Shown: piece by piece, positions 1 to 9,197 of the stretch | Numbering within the stretch: the first letter of the stretch is position 1 | Layout of the letters: each line of letters begins with the position of its first letter | Origin: Chryseobacterium sp. SSA4.19 | GTDB taxonomy: Bacteria > Bacteroidota > Bacteroidia > Flavobacteriales > Weeksellaceae | Length of the DNA stretch: 64,000 bases | Direction: 5' to 3' | Assembly (NCBI RefSeq): GCF_022601875.1 | Contig: NZ_JAKVIP010000015.1 | Location: forward strand, 1 to 64,000 | Made by a program: the position numbers and the translations under genes | The notes under the pieces: model-generated | What the model saw: the letters and a program-made list of their open reading frames with translations, nothing else | What the model was told of the DNA's origin: nothing | Databases searched by the model: none

Positions 1-199
1 ATGATCATATTACCAAAACCCTAGCCCCGATAGTAACGGTTACCCCGCAACAGGCAAGGCAAAGCAAAGGAACAGCACAGGAAAAACAAAGCGTGAGGAG
101 TAATAGTGCATAGCGGGATGAAGCTCCTGATAAAAAAGACCTGAAAACTGAAATTCCAATTATTGTTTTGCAAAGTATTTCATAAAAGAAAAAGCAAAG
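1..199. repeat. Gene-free left edge with a structured AGCCCCG / CGGG-GCT element
   Basis: No complete gene lies here. Two frames are open from the left edge: one ends at a TAG at 22-24 and another at a TAG at 111-113, so the 3' end of an upstream plus-strand gene may be present, but the frame cannot be decided. AGC-CCCG at 23-29 can pair with CGGG at 114-117 and GCT at 123-125, with a 5-nt bulge (118-122) in the right arm, enclosing about 85 nt. I recall similar segments after genes in other Flavobacteriia; that is memory, not a search. Confidence 0.35.
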
Positions 200-886
200 T
201 TAATAACCCTGCTTTTCTTTATTATATATTGTGCTTAAAAATTCCGCATAAGATTTTTCGAGACCGATGATATCCCCGCTTTTTAAGTTCAGTCCGCCGG
301 CTCCTGTTTCATCAGCTTTTACTTTCGCAGATGATATTTGAAAATATTGATTTGATCTGCTTTCTTTTGGCTGAATTTTTATAGTGGATCCCAGAAGCTT
401 TTTTGTTGATAAAGTATATATCTCTCCCGGAATTATTTCTACTGTAAAATAAGATCTTGGGGAAATCATATAATCTTTTTTATTTATCGCTATTTTCTGA
501 TCTTTATCTGAAGAAGCGAATACATATATATAGCCTTTTTGATTAATTAATTTTTCTTTCGGCAGATAATATAAACTCAATCTATAATTTGCCGGATTAA
601 AGCCCTGAGGCGAACCGTCAATATTCTCAAAAGGCTTTAACGAAAACGTATTGGCTCCAATTTCCTTTGCTTTTTTATAAATTAATGAAAAAACTTCAGC
701 ATCTTCTTTTGAAAATCCCTGAACTTCTATTTCACCCAGATATTCAGCATCTTTTATTTCTTCGTTTATTTTATATAAGAATCTGTCTGTGCCATCATGT
801 GTTTTTTCAACTTTTGTGAGATATACATTTTGCCCACTTACAAAGTGAATCAGAAAAATGAAAACGAAAGCGGTAAGATTTTTCAT
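200..886 (-). CDS. Secreted protein of unknown function
   Basis: This encodes 228 residues. The N-terminus has a short basic start, a hydrophobic stretch (residues 4-17) and a likely signal peptidase I site after VSG-Q at about residue 19, so the protein should be exported. The remainder is soluble, with no membrane segment, no metal motif and no Cys pair. I recognise no family. It ends the minus-strand run and lies 9 bases downstream of the rhamnose reductase gene, so it may be cotranscribed with it. Function is unknown. Confidence 0.75.
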   Translation of the reverse strand: MKNLTAFVFIFLIHFVSGQNVYLTKVEKTHDGTDRFLYKINEEIKDAEYLGEIEVQGFSKEDAEVFSLIYKKAKEIGANTFSLKPFENIDGSPQGFNPANYRLSLYYLPKEKLINQKGYIYVFASSDKDQKIAINKKDYMISPRSYFTVEIIPGEIYTLSTKKLLGSTIKIQPKESRSNQYFQISSAKVKADETGAGGLNLKSGDIIGLEKSYAEFLSTIYNKEKQGY

Positions 887-895
887 GTTGTTTTG

Positions 896-1756
896 TTATT
901 GTGTAAGCTGGTTAACACATTCTTCTAGACTGTTTTCCCAATATTTAGGCTCTATTTTATAAATTTCTTCAATTTTATCAAGGCACATGGTACTTCTTCT
1001 CGGTCTCGTGGCCGGTGTCGGGTATTGTTCTGTTGTTAACGGATTTAATTTGACTGAAGAATTTGAAAATTCGGCAATTTTTCGGGCAAATTCAAACCAA
1101 GTGGTTTCCGGATAGTTAGAGAAATGGAAAATGCCATAGACTTTTTCAGGACTTTCAATAATTTCCATGATGGCTTCTGCCAAATCATTTGCATTGGTAG
1201 GCTGCCCAAACTGATCGGCTACAATTCCCAGTTCTTCTTTCTGAGAAAAAAGGTTCAACATGGTTTTAACAAAATTCTTATTGAATTCAGAATATAGCCA
1301 AGAAGTTCTCAGTATGATGGTTTCCGTATTTAAATCCAAAGCTAATTCTTCTCCTTTTAATTTTGATGCTCCGTACACTCCGTTCGGATTTGTAAAATCG
1401 TCTTCAGAATAACATAAATTGGTATCTCCGTCAAAAACATAATCTGTAGATACATGAATTAAAGTAGTATTATATTCTTTACAGGCTTTAGCCAGATGGG
1501 CAACACCGCCAGCATTTACCGCAAAGGCTTTATCCGTCTCCGTTTCCGCAAGGTCAACAGCTGTGTATGCTGACGCATTAATACAAAAGTCGGGTTTATG
1601 TGTATGAAAGAATTCATTGACTCCATTTTCATCTGTAATATCCAACGTCTGCGAATCTGTAAAAATAAATTCGTAGTCCAATTCAAAATCCGGAGCGATT
1701 TTTGTGATACAATTTCCTAATTGGCCGTTTCCTCCCGTTACTATTATTTTCTTCAT
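896..1756 (-). CDS. rfbD: dTDP-4-dehydrorhamnose reductase (RmlD family)
   Basis: This 286-residue short-chain reductase makes dTDP-L-rhamnose from dTDP-4-dehydro-L-rhamnose, the last step of rhamnose donor synthesis for surface polysaccharide. The N-terminal Rossmann motif GGNGQLG (residues 8-14), the STDYVFDG segment and the catalytic YGASK (YxxxK) match RmlD, and the length is normal. The start codon overlaps the stop of the preceding thioesterase gene by one base (TAATG), indicating translational coupling. No other rml genes are in the window, so the rest of the pathway must lie elsewhere. Confidence 0.9.
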   Translation of the reverse strand: MKKIIVTGGNGQLGNCITKIAPDFELDYEFIFTDSQTLDITDENGVNEFFHTHKPDFCINASAYTAVDLAETETDKAFAVNAGGVAHLAKACKEYNTTLIHVSTDYVFDGDTNLCYSEDDFTNPNGVYGASKLKGEELALDLNTETIILRTSWLYSEFNKNFVKTMLNLFSQKEELGIVADQFGQPTNANDLAEAIMEIIESPEKVYGIFHFSNYPETTWFEFARKIAEFSNSSVKLNPLTTEQYPTPATRPRRSTMCLDKIEEIYKIEPKYWENSLEECVNQLTQ

Positions 1757-2241
1757 TATGAATTTCTTGCGTTTTGTGATCTTAAAAATTTAACCCTTGA
1801 CTGGAAATCTTTCTGTTCCAAATCTACATAAAACCGATTGAATGTTTCCCTTATTTCTTCCGGATGCACTTCAGACTTTCTGGTTTTAACATTAAAATAA
1901 ATTACCGTTACCCACAATACGGCATGAACTGTTTTTTCATCCAGGCTTTTCATCAGGATCTCGACTTTGGATGTCCTGTCCTGAATATCGATGGTTTTAC
2001 TGCTGATCACAACCGAAGTATTGTATCTGACTTCTTTCATGTAAGCGATTTCATTCTGAATGGCAATCCATGTACACCCTGTAAGTTTGGTGTATTCTTC
2101 ATACGTAAAACCATAAAATTCTTCTACATGGTCTTCTCTGGCATTGAACATGTAATCGAGGTATTTTACATTATTCAAATGACCGATCGGATCACAATCA
2201 CTAAATCTAACCTTTACCGTGGTTGATATTTCTTTTTCCAT
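1756..2241 (-). CDS. Acyl-CoA thioesterase, 4HBT hotdog family
   Basis: This is a 161-residue single-hotdog protein. Near the N-terminus it has VRFSDCDPIGHLNN, the 4HBT signature with the catalytic Asp followed by the helix-start HLNN. It probably hydrolyses an acyl-CoA or acyl-ACP thioester; the acyl group cannot be read from the sequence. Length fits YbgC/FadM-type enzymes. It is coupled to the downstream reductase gene by a one-base overlap and follows a terminator-like hairpin after the Skp-like gene. Confidence 0.85.
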   Translation of the reverse strand: MEKEISTTVKVRFSDCDPIGHLNNVKYLDYMFNAREDHVEEFYGFTYEEYTKLTGCTWIAIQNEIAYMKEVRYNTSVVISSKTIDIQDRTSKVEILMKSLDEKTVHAVLWVTVIYFNVKTRKSEVHPEEIRETFNRFYVDLEQKDFQSRVKFLRSQNARNS

Positions 2242-2252
2242 TCTGCAAAAAT

Positions 2253-2280
2253 AAAAAAACCACCCTGATGAGAGGTGGTT
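2253..2280 (-). terminator. Intrinsic terminator after the first Skp-like gene
   Basis: AACCACC (2258-2264) and GGTGGTT (2274-2280) form a 7-bp stem with a 9-nt loop. Read on the minus strand, the stem is followed by seven T. It lies between the Skp-like gene ending at 2310 and the thioesterase gene starting at 2241. Confidence 0.65.
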
Positions 2281-2309
2281 ATTTTATAAATGTTTGATAA
2301 TTTCTAAAA

Positions 2310-2813
2310 TTATTGAACGCCCAGTTCTTTCTTCACTGCAGGAGTCGCATCAGGACCTCCTTTGAATACGAAAGCTGAAGAGTTAGCATCCATAATATAA
2401 TCGTACCCATTTGCTTTCGCCACTTTAGAAACAGCATCATTCAGCTTTTTCTCGATTGGTTCGTAAGCAGCATCCTGTTTTGCAACAAAATCTTTCTGAG
2501 CTTTGTCATTCATTTGCTGAATTTCTTCCTGCATTTTTGCCAATTCACCTTCTCTTGCTTTGTTTTCTTCAGCTGTTTTCTTAGGAGCTTCCTCAGAATA
2601 CAACTTTAATTTAGCCTGACCAGCGTCAGCTTTCTTTTTGATTTCGGCTTGTTTAGTATCTAAATAAGCTTTAAGATCAGTATCTGCTTTTTTCTTTTCA
2701 GGCATTGCATTAAGAACACCTATAACATCTAAAGTAGCAATTTTTTGAGCCTTCGCCATACCTACTGATACAACCATCATTACCGCTGCAAATAATACAC
2801 TTAATTTTTTCAT
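2310..2813 (-). CDS. OmpH/Skp-family periplasmic chaperone
   Basis: The 167-residue protein has a signal peptide (MKKLSVLFAAVMMVVSVGMAKA) and then a Lys/Glu/Ala-rich helical middle typical of the Skp tentacles (about residues 45-125), ending in a short beta-rich segment (YDYIMDANSSAFVF). Skp holds unfolded outer-membrane proteins in the periplasm for the BAM complex. It lies just downstream of a second Skp-like gene and bamA, the usual Bacteroidetes arrangement, which supports the assignment. Confidence 0.88.
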   Translation of the reverse strand: MKKLSVLFAAVMMVVSVGMAKAQKIATLDVIGVLNAMPEKKKADTDLKAYLDTKQAEIKKKADAGQAKLKLYSEEAPKKTAEENKAREGELAKMQEEIQQMNDKAQKDFVAKQDAAYEPIEKKLNDAVSKVAKANGYDYIMDANSSAFVFKGGPDATPAVKKELGVQ

Positions 2814-2876
2814 AATTGGTAAAATAAATAATTTAATTTGTTTTTTAGATCTGTAAATGTAATAAAAGTTAAACTT

Positions 2877-3422
2877 TTATTTTTTGGTTTTCGTTTTTTC
2901 TTTTTTGTCGGTATCTTTTAATAAGATATCCAGGACTTTATCTGAGTAATCAAATCTTTTCTGAAGAAAAATCACATTGTTACTCGTTTTATCGAGAACC
3001 ATACCCAAACCGTTTTTTTCAGACATTGTTTTTATCGCTCCCCAGATCTGGTCCTGAAAAGGCTGTACAAGATTTGTCCTCAGCTTTTTAATTTCTCCTG
3101 TAGCTCCGAAGCGCAAACTTGTTGTGGTTTTGATATTCTTTTCCAGATCCATTACTTCTTTTTCCCTGAGCTTCAGCTGGTCACCGATCAGAAGAACTTT
3201 TTCACTTTCGAAAGCAGATCTTTTACGTTCGTATTCAGACTGAAGGCTCTGAAGCTCAGACTGCCATGTGTCGATCTGTGCGTTTAATCGTGCTTCAGCT
3301 TCTTTATATTGAGGCATTTTATTCAATATATATTCAGTATCCACAACGCCAACTTTCTGTGCATTGCTTAGACCGAAAAGCAGGAATAATACGAATGAGA
3401 AAACAATTCTTAGGTTTTTCAT
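2877..3422 (-). CDS. Second OmpH/Skp-family chaperone
   Basis: The 181-residue product starts at the ATG giving MKNLRIVFSFVLFLLFGLSNAQ, a clean signal peptide. An in-frame upstream start at 3467 would overlap bamA and place a non-signal-like peptide first, so I rejected it. A coiled-coil middle (about residues 50-115) is followed by the conserved GLGMVLDKTSNNVIFL segment, and the C-terminus is Lys-rich. It is 8 bases downstream of bamA, consistent with a shared operon for outer-membrane protein assembly. It is a diverged paralogue of the neighbouring Skp-like protein. Confidence 0.88.
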   Translation of the reverse strand: MKNLRIVFSFVLFLLFGLSNAQKVGVVDTEYILNKMPQYKEAEARLNAQIDTWQSELQSLQSEYERKRSAFESEKVLLIGDQLKLREKEVMDLEKNIKTTTSLRFGATGEIKKLRTNLVQPFQDQIWGAIKTMSEKNGLGMVLDKTSNNVIFLQKRFDYSDKVLDILLKDTDKKEKTKTKK

Positions 3423-3430
3423 AATATGAA

Positions 3431-5968
3431 TTATAATGATTGGTTCATCAAGAAGTGGGTCTTCCATCCGGAAGGCTCGGTTCCAGTAACTGTTTTGTCG
3501 AATCCGTAAGCAAAGTCAAATCCAATCAAACCAAATGCTCCCATATACACTCTTACCCCAACACCAATTGATCTTTTTAACTGGAAAGGATTATAACTTC
3601 CCCAAGAATTCCAAACATTACCTCCTTCAGCAAATGTCAGTGCATAAATTTTTGCCGTCTGGTTCAATGAAATCGGATATCTTAGTTCTAACGTAAATCT
3701 GTTGTAGATAGTACCTCCACCTGTTGGCGTAATATCTTCAGAAGTTCCTCCGTAAGTAGACGCATTTTCGTACCCTCTTAACGGGATCAATTCCCTACCG
3801 TCATATCGTCCTCCGAATAAACCGGTACCTCCTACATAAAATCTTTCAAATGGCGGAGCTCCCAATTCCTTGTTGTATCCGTCCATGAATCCCATCTCGG
3901 CAGAAGATCTCAACACCAATTTACCAACAATTTCATTGTAGACATCAGCTTTGAACTTTACCTTATAGAATTCCATCCATTTATATTTCTCCGTTGGCGT
4001 CATTGTAGAATAGTTTTTATTGCTAAACAATGAGTATGGTGGAGTGAATTTTACCGAAACATCAATATTAGAACCTGATGTAGGGAAAATAGGATCAACC
4101 CCTGCAGAGTTTCTGCTTAGCCCTAAATTGATGCTGAAGTTGTTTGCAGTACCATAATTTTCCGTAACTCCTCCGAAATCGAAAGGATAGTTTTGAAAGT
4201 CATACTTCTGAAACTGAAGACCTGTATATAAGGAGAAATAATCATCCGGCCATCTCAGATATCGGTTTAATCCTACTGAAGCAGAGAAAATATTCAGCTT
4301 CTGAGAAGATCCGAACTGATCGGAATATTTCACCCTTGAATTATTCAAACTCACAGAAAGTGCGGTAGGTCTTGTTCCGAATAGCCACGGTTCTGTAAAT
4401 GACACTCCATAATTCTGGAAGTATTGTCCTGCCTGAGCCTGAAGGGAAAGCGTCTGCCCGTCACCCTGAGGAACCGGCTTAAAATCTTTGAACTTCAGGA
4501 AGTTCTTTAGTGAGAAGTTATTGAACGTTAATCCCAATGTTCCGATAAAGCTGTTACCTCCGTAACCGGCCTGTAACTGTACTTGAGAAGATCCCTTTTC
4601 TACCAGCTTCCAGTTGATATCTACTGTATTATCCTGCTGGTTCGGCTGGATGTCCTGACCTACCTGTTGCGGATCAAAGAACTGCATCCCGGCTAAATCA
4701 AAATAAGTTCTTTTAATATCACTTTTAGCAAAAAGGTTTCCCGGTTTGGTTCTTAAAGCTCTAAGGATTACATGATCATGGGTAGTGACGTTCCCTTCCC
4801 ATGTTACTTTATTCCATGTTGCTTTTTCTCCTTCATTGATCCGGATTTCCAGATTGATCTTATCACCGTTTACCGATTTTTCTACGGGTGTTACGTTAGA
4901 GAAAAGATAACCGTTATTCATATACATCGATTTGATGTCTGAATCATCTTCTTTTCCACCATCCTCACCTACTTTTTTATTGAATCCTACGGCATCGTAG
5001 ATATCTCCCTTTTTGTATCCCAATAATCTCTGAAGATATTCGGTAGGATATACGGTGTTACCAGTGAAAGTAATATCACCGATATAATATTGTTTTCCTT
5101 CGTTAAGTTTTACATTGATTTCGTAATTGTTTCTTTTATTCCTCCATACGGAATCTGAAACAATAGCAGCGTCTCTGTACCCTAAAGAGTTATAATAGCT
5201 GATCAGGTTTTGTTTATCTTCCTGGTATTTTCCTTCAATAAATTTTGAAGATTTCAAGATACCGCCGATCCCGAATCTTTTCTGCTTGGTTTCCTTAAAA
5301 GCTTTTTTTCTTAGCTTTCTGTCCGTTACTGCCTGATTTCCTTCAAATTCGATGTGATCGATTTTGATTCTTTTTCCTTTATCTACATTAATTGTCCAGT
5401 CTACCAAATTAGGATCTCCTGCATTTACTTTGTCCTGAATGGTAATTTTCGCATCCGCATATCCTTTTTTGATATAGTCTTTAGGAATATTTGTTTTAAG
5501 ACTTGAAACTAAATTCTGGGTAATTTTAGTTCCGGGCTTCAGATTGTTATCTTTAGCCATTTTCTCATTCTTCGATTTACCGATTCCTTTTCCGGTGAAT
5601 TTCACTTCACCAAGATCTTTAAGATCCTGAAGGTAAAAACGTAAAATAATGGTTTCGCCTTCAATACTCTGCACGTATACTTCCACCTCAGAAAAAGACT
5701 GGGTGTCCCAAAGTTTTTTTACAGCATTGCTGATTTTCTGTCCCGGAATGTCTACCGTTTCCCCTTTTGATAATCCTGTAAATCTCAGAATCTGAGCCGG
5801 CGTATATTTTTTAACCCCATCTACAACGATGTCTTTCAGAGTGTATGTTCCTGCCTGGTTTTCTGCATGTACAGAATTGCTTACCTGTGTGCTGTCCTGT
5901 GGAGTTACCTGTCCATAAAAATGTGCAGAAGCAACAAACATAATGATGGGTAATAGTCTAAACTTCAT
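3431..5968 (-). CDS. bamA: Outer-membrane protein assembly factor BamA
   Basis: This 845-residue protein is the core of the BAM complex that folds beta-barrels into the outer membrane. A signal peptide (ends near AHFYGQ) precedes a string of POTRA repeats (about residues 40-430), such as the segment beginning YYIGDITFTGNTVYPTEYL. A 16-strand barrel follows, with the conserved lid motif GGRYDGRELIPLRGYE around residues 720-735 and a barrel end near GLIGFDFAYGF. The C-terminus does not end in the proteobacterial aromatic-x-F form. Its position between uppS and two Skp genes is typical for Flavobacteriia. Confidence 0.95.
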   Translation of the reverse strand: MKFRLLPIIMFVASAHFYGQVTPQDSTQVSNSVHAENQAGTYTLKDIVVDGVKKYTPAQILRFTGLSKGETVDIPGQKISNAVKKLWDTQSFSEVEVYVQSIEGETIILRFYLQDLKDLGEVKFTGKGIGKSKNEKMAKDNNLKPGTKITQNLVSSLKTNIPKDYIKKGYADAKITIQDKVNAGDPNLVDWTINVDKGKRIKIDHIEFEGNQAVTDRKLRKKAFKETKQKRFGIGGILKSSKFIEGKYQEDKQNLISYYNSLGYRDAAIVSDSVWRNKRNNYEINVKLNEGKQYYIGDITFTGNTVYPTEYLQRLLGYKKGDIYDAVGFNKKVGEDGGKEDDSDIKSMYMNNGYLFSNVTPVEKSVNGDKINLEIRINEGEKATWNKVTWEGNVTTHDHVILRALRTKPGNLFAKSDIKRTYFDLAGMQFFDPQQVGQDIQPNQQDNTVDINWKLVEKGSSQVQLQAGYGGNSFIGTLGLTFNNFSLKNFLKFKDFKPVPQGDGQTLSLQAQAGQYFQNYGVSFTEPWLFGTRPTALSVSLNNSRVKYSDQFGSSQKLNIFSASVGLNRYLRWPDDYFSLYTGLQFQKYDFQNYPFDFGGVTENYGTANNFSINLGLSRNSAGVDPIFPTSGSNIDVSVKFTPPYSLFSNKNYSTMTPTEKYKWMEFYKVKFKADVYNEIVGKLVLRSSAEMGFMDGYNKELGAPPFERFYVGGTGLFGGRYDGRELIPLRGYENASTYGGTSEDITPTGGGTIYNRFTLELRYPISLNQTAKIYALTFAEGGNVWNSWGSYNPFQLKRSIGVGVRVYMGAFGLIGFDFAYGFDKTVTGTEPSGWKTHFLMNQSL

Positions 5969-5995
5969 TTTTTATCGTAGTCTTTCTTTTCTTAA

Positions 5996-6745
5996 TTACT
6001 GGATTTTTATTTGTTCACCGGTCATTCCGAATCTTCTTTCTTTGTTTTGATAATTCACAATACACTGGAAGAAAATATCTTTTGTGAAATCCGGCCACAG
6101 AACATCTAAAAACTGCAGTTCTGCATAGGCGATCTGCCAAAGGAGGAAATTACTGATTCTGATTTCGCCGCTGGTTCTTATTAAGAGATCAACAGGCGGC
6201 AAATCTTTTGTATAGAGGTAACTTTCGAATAATTTTTCATCAATGTTTTCTACATCTACCCTACCTTCTTTTACGTCTTCACTTATGTTTTTTATGGCAT
6301 TCAGTATTTCATTTTGGGAACCATAGCTGATTGCCAGTACTAAATTCCCTTTTGTGTTTTCTTTTGTAAGTTCCATCACGCGAAGCAGCTGATCCTTCAC
6401 AAGTGATGGTAATTTTTCCAGGTTCCCGATAACGTGCATTCTTAAACCTTTACTGAAGATTTCTTCCGCCTCCAGCAATAATGTTTCTACCAGTAAATTC
6501 ATTAATGTATTTACTTCTTCAGCGGGACGGCTCCAGTTTTCCGAAGAAAAGGTGTACAGCGTTAGATAGGGAATATGCACTTCATTACATGCATTAATGG
6601 CATTCCTTACCGCATTAATGGCATTCCGGTGGCCGAAGGTTCTTTCTTCACCACGGGATTTCGCCCATCTTCCATTACCATCCATGATGATTGCAACATG
6701 CTTTGGTAAATTTTCAGGATCTATTTTATCTTTTATCAACGACAT
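5996..6745 (-). CDS. uppS: Isoprenyl transferase (undecaprenyl diphosphate synthase)
   Basis: This enzyme condenses isopentenyl diphosphate onto farnesyl diphosphate in cis, giving the C55 lipid carrier for peptidoglycan and O-antigen. The signature HVAIIMDGNGRWAKSRG holds the Mg-binding Asp, and the downstream LLIRTSGEIRISNFLLWQ and YAELQF segments complete the family pattern. I chose the ATG giving MSLIKDKIDPENLP (249 residues); a start 30 bases upstream would overlap the preceding gene. It is one base downstream of that gene and 27 bases upstream of bamA. Confidence 0.95.
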   Translation of the reverse strand: MSLIKDKIDPENLPKHVAIIMDGNGRWAKSRGEERTFGHRNAINAVRNAINACNEVHIPYLTLYTFSSENWSRPAEEVNTLMNLLVETLLLEAEEIFSKGLRMHVIGNLEKLPSLVKDQLLRVMELTKENTKGNLVLAISYGSQNEILNAIKNISEDVKEGRVDVENIDEKLFESYLYTKDLPPVDLLIRTSGEIRISNFLLWQIAYAELQFLDVLWPDFTKDIFFQCIVNYQNKERRFGMTGEQIKIQ

Positions 6746-6746
6746 A

Positions 6747-7640
6747 TTAATCACAATAACACGGAGGTCTTCCAAATGAATACGTCAACCCTAAACTTAC
6801 GGTATTCATCCAGTCTTTAGACTTCAGGTCTCCTATATTTCTATCTCCTATAATGGCAGCTTCCCGTTCTTTAGAAACTACATAATATGCATCAGTCTGA
6901 AGCAACGAACCACCAGTAACAGGACTTAAAATATCTCCGTTATAAGTAGCCACCACATCTTTGTTCAGAATTTTGCTGTAGTCCAGCTGGTCGGTTAATG
7001 TATACCTAAATGTAGCTTCAGCAAAAATTGCCCAACTATAATTAAACTTATATTTTAAGCCTACCCCAAAAGGTATGTGCATTGTTGTCTTTGTACCGGT
7101 AGAGTATACGGCCGTAGTTGTAAAATCCAACTCATTGACAGGAGCCAGGGCAACACCGTCCGCATCTCTTTTGAAGTCATTGATCATTGTTGCTTTCGGA
7201 GCATCAAACATTAATGCACCTACCCCACCGAAAATATATGGGCTTACCATACCTTTCTGTTCATTATTTACTGGAAAGAAATTATATTCGAAAACCAAAC
7301 TTGCTTCATAAACATTATTTTTCCCGTACGAGCCTCTGTTTCTTCTGTATTCCTCTTTAGCAGCCCTATCACTAAACTGAATCTGGTTATAGCCGAGATC
7401 CAGTCTCACAGTCTGATGAGGATTAAAATTAAATCTATATAAAATACCTCCATAAAACGGCAATCCATAATCTGATGCTTTACTTACATTATATGGCTTT
7501 TGTAAAATATAATTCGTTCTCCCTATATCCCCAACTAGGTTACTCATACCTAGACGAACTCCAAGTTCGTTTCTTTGAGCTTTAACACTTACCACAGTTC
7601 CTAGGGCGGCAAGGAAGCTAAACAATAATTTTCTATTCAT
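6747..7640 (-). CDS. DUF6089-type outer-membrane beta-barrel protein
   Basis: The product of 297 residues starts with MNRKLLFSFLAALGTVVSVKAQ, a signal peptide ending at A-Q. Alternating aromatic and polar strands and glycines (ELGVRLGMSNLVGDIGRTNY, GVGLKYKFNYSWAIFAEATF) indicate a small outer-membrane barrel. The family commonly sits directly upstream of uppS and bamA in Flavobacteriia, which fits. The ATG at 7640 is preferred over an in-frame start at 7685 because the signal peptide then begins at residue 1 and the -7 element lies upstream. The molecular role is unknown. Confidence 0.8.
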   Translation of the reverse strand: MNRKLLFSFLAALGTVVSVKAQRNELGVRLGMSNLVGDIGRTNYILQKPYNVSKASDYGLPFYGGILYRFNFNPHQTVRLDLGYNQIQFSDRAAKEEYRRNRGSYGKNNVYEASLVFEYNFFPVNNEQKGMVSPYIFGGVGALMFDAPKATMINDFKRDADGVALAPVNELDFTTTAVYSTGTKTTMHIPFGVGLKYKFNYSWAIFAEATFRYTLTDQLDYSKILNKDVVATYNGDILSPVTGGSLLQTDAYYVVSKEREAAIIGDRNIGDLKSKDWMNTVSLGLTYSFGRPPCYCD

Positions 7641-7682
7641 AAAAGAATATAGATTTATGGTTATTTTAAAATTTAATTTTTG

Positions 7683-7690
7683 CAAATATA
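7683..7690 (-). promoter_or_regulatory. -7 promoter element for the BAM-region operon
   Basis: The minus strand reads TATATTTG, an exact match to the Bacteroidetes -7 consensus TAnnTTTG, 43 bases upstream of the ATG at 7640. No clear -33 TTG is at the right distance. The rest of 7641-7929 is AT-rich and holds no gene I can support. Confidence 0.45.
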
Positions 7691-7929
7691 AAACATTTTT
7701 ATATTAAAGATAATCTTAATGCTTAGTTAAAAATAAACAAAAAAACATAATTTGTTATAAAGTAAACGACAAACTCGCCAAATTATTCTTTTTTTAATAG
7801 ATCAATATTAGCATTACAGAAATAACCCCATTAATGAGGGCTTAAAAGTATTATTTTTTATTGGATATATCCTTTGCTTTTAATCTTAATTCTACTAAAG
7901 AAGGTTCAAAAATAAATAAGCATTCCGTT

Positions 7930-9000
7930 TTACATTTTCGTAAACCGTGTACTGAGCCATCCTTTCTTTGCCTCTTCAAAATCTTTTCTGGAACAAGGAA
8001 TGCAGTTTTCAATATTTTCATCATCTCCAAAATACCACAGATTGCTGAACGTATCACGCTTGAAGGCATATTGACGGTCTTCTACCAGTACATAAAAAAC
8101 TTCATAAGACCTTTCTTTGGGATGAGACCGCTGAATATTGATTCCTTCCGCCAGATACCAGATCATCTGCGCAAGAAGCTGGTGATTCAGCTGGTTTCCT
8201 GAATAAATATTATAATTAAATATTCCGACAGATTTCAGATTTTCGCTTAGTCCTATTTCTTTCATGTAAGCACAGATTTCCCTTCTGTTTAATCCATTTA
8301 CCTGTGGATTTATGGAAAATGGTTCGCTGAAGCTTTCGATGGCATCACAGTTTACGGTAACCAAATCGGCTTTCCTGAAAAAAGGTTCTGTTTTTTCCGT
8401 GGAATTCATCATCTCCGCCAACCGGACAATATCAAATTCAACTTCCCTGATCAGCCGAACAGAGTCGGTTTCATTCAAGTGTTTCTGATACCCCAAATGA
8501 TGATAATTTTTAATAGAGAAATTCTTCGAGCCTAAAATTTTGCCTAAAAAAGTATATTCATTGATCGCCTCACCCTGCTTCAGAGAAATAATATTGCTGA
8601 TTTGAGTGTAATTAATATGATTCTGATGAAGATTTAATGCAGAAAAGAGCGAAAAAGCAAAATCGTTAGAACCTCCGATTACAACAGGGATTGCCCTTCT
8701 CTGATGACAAGCTGACATTATTTCCTGCAGAATATAATGGGAATCCTGAACCGACTTCCCTGAAACCAAATCACCAAGGTCGACTACAGGAATTTCAAAA
8801 TCCAGCTGTGATAATCTATAAAATTCTTTCCTGATTCCCGTAAAATCCTGTACTTCCGCATTGCCATTGGCCCCGCGGTAATCTGAGACGAAGAGAAGTA
8901 CAATACTGTCTTCTTTTATATTTTTTGTAATCCGGCTACCGATCTGCCAATTTTCTGTTTTGAAATTTCTTGGCGAAATAATAAAATCTTCAAAATCCAT
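7930..9000 (-). CDS. Arginase/formimidoylglutamase-fold protein with degenerate metal site
   Basis: This 356-residue protein aligns with the ureohydrolase superfamily, and close relatives are usually labelled formimidoylglutamase. The fold markers are IPVVIGGSNDFAFSLFSAL and DLVTVNCDAIESF. The catalytic manganese ligands are mostly gone: the usual GGDHS is GGSND, the DAHxD loop is replaced by ISNIISLK, and the DxD of the third motif reads NCD. It is therefore unlikely to be an active manganese hydrolase, and binding or structural roles are possible. It is upstream of DUF6089/uppS/bamA and downstream of topA, on the same strand. Confidence 0.7.
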   Translation of the reverse strand: MDFEDFIISPRNFKTENWQIGSRITKNIKEDSIVLLFVSDYRGANGNAEVQDFTGIRKEFYRLSQLDFEIPVVDLGDLVSGKSVQDSHYILQEIMSACHQRRAIPVVIGGSNDFAFSLFSALNLHQNHINYTQISNIISLKQGEAINEYTFLGKILGSKNFSIKNYHHLGYQKHLNETDSVRLIREVEFDIVRLAEMMNSTEKTEPFFRKADLVTVNCDAIESFSEPFSINPQVNGLNRREICAYMKEIGLSENLKSVGIFNYNIYSGNQLNHQLLAQMIWYLAEGINIQRSHPKERSYEVFYVLVEDRQYAFKRDTFSNLWYFGDDENIENCIPCSRKDFEEAKKGWLSTRFTKM

Positions 9001-9148
9001 ATATCAGAATGGGGTAATTTTAATCTTATAATTATTTTTTAAATAACGAAATCAATGTTATCCGTAATCTTTATTTAAGTACCGGATAATATTTCCGCAA
9101 ACATACAAAAACCTCAGCGAGTCAGGATCCTTGTACAGTATTATTAAT

Positions 9149-9177
9149 AAAAAACCGTCAACAAACTGTCAACGGTT
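9149..9177 (-). terminator. Intrinsic terminator after topA
   Basis: AACCGT (9153-9158) pairs with ACGGTT (9172-9177). On the minus strand the stem is followed by a T-run (complement of 9149-9154). It begins 20 bases after the topA stop. Confidence 0.55.
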
Positions 9178-9197
9178 ACTATTATTATGTCCAATAT

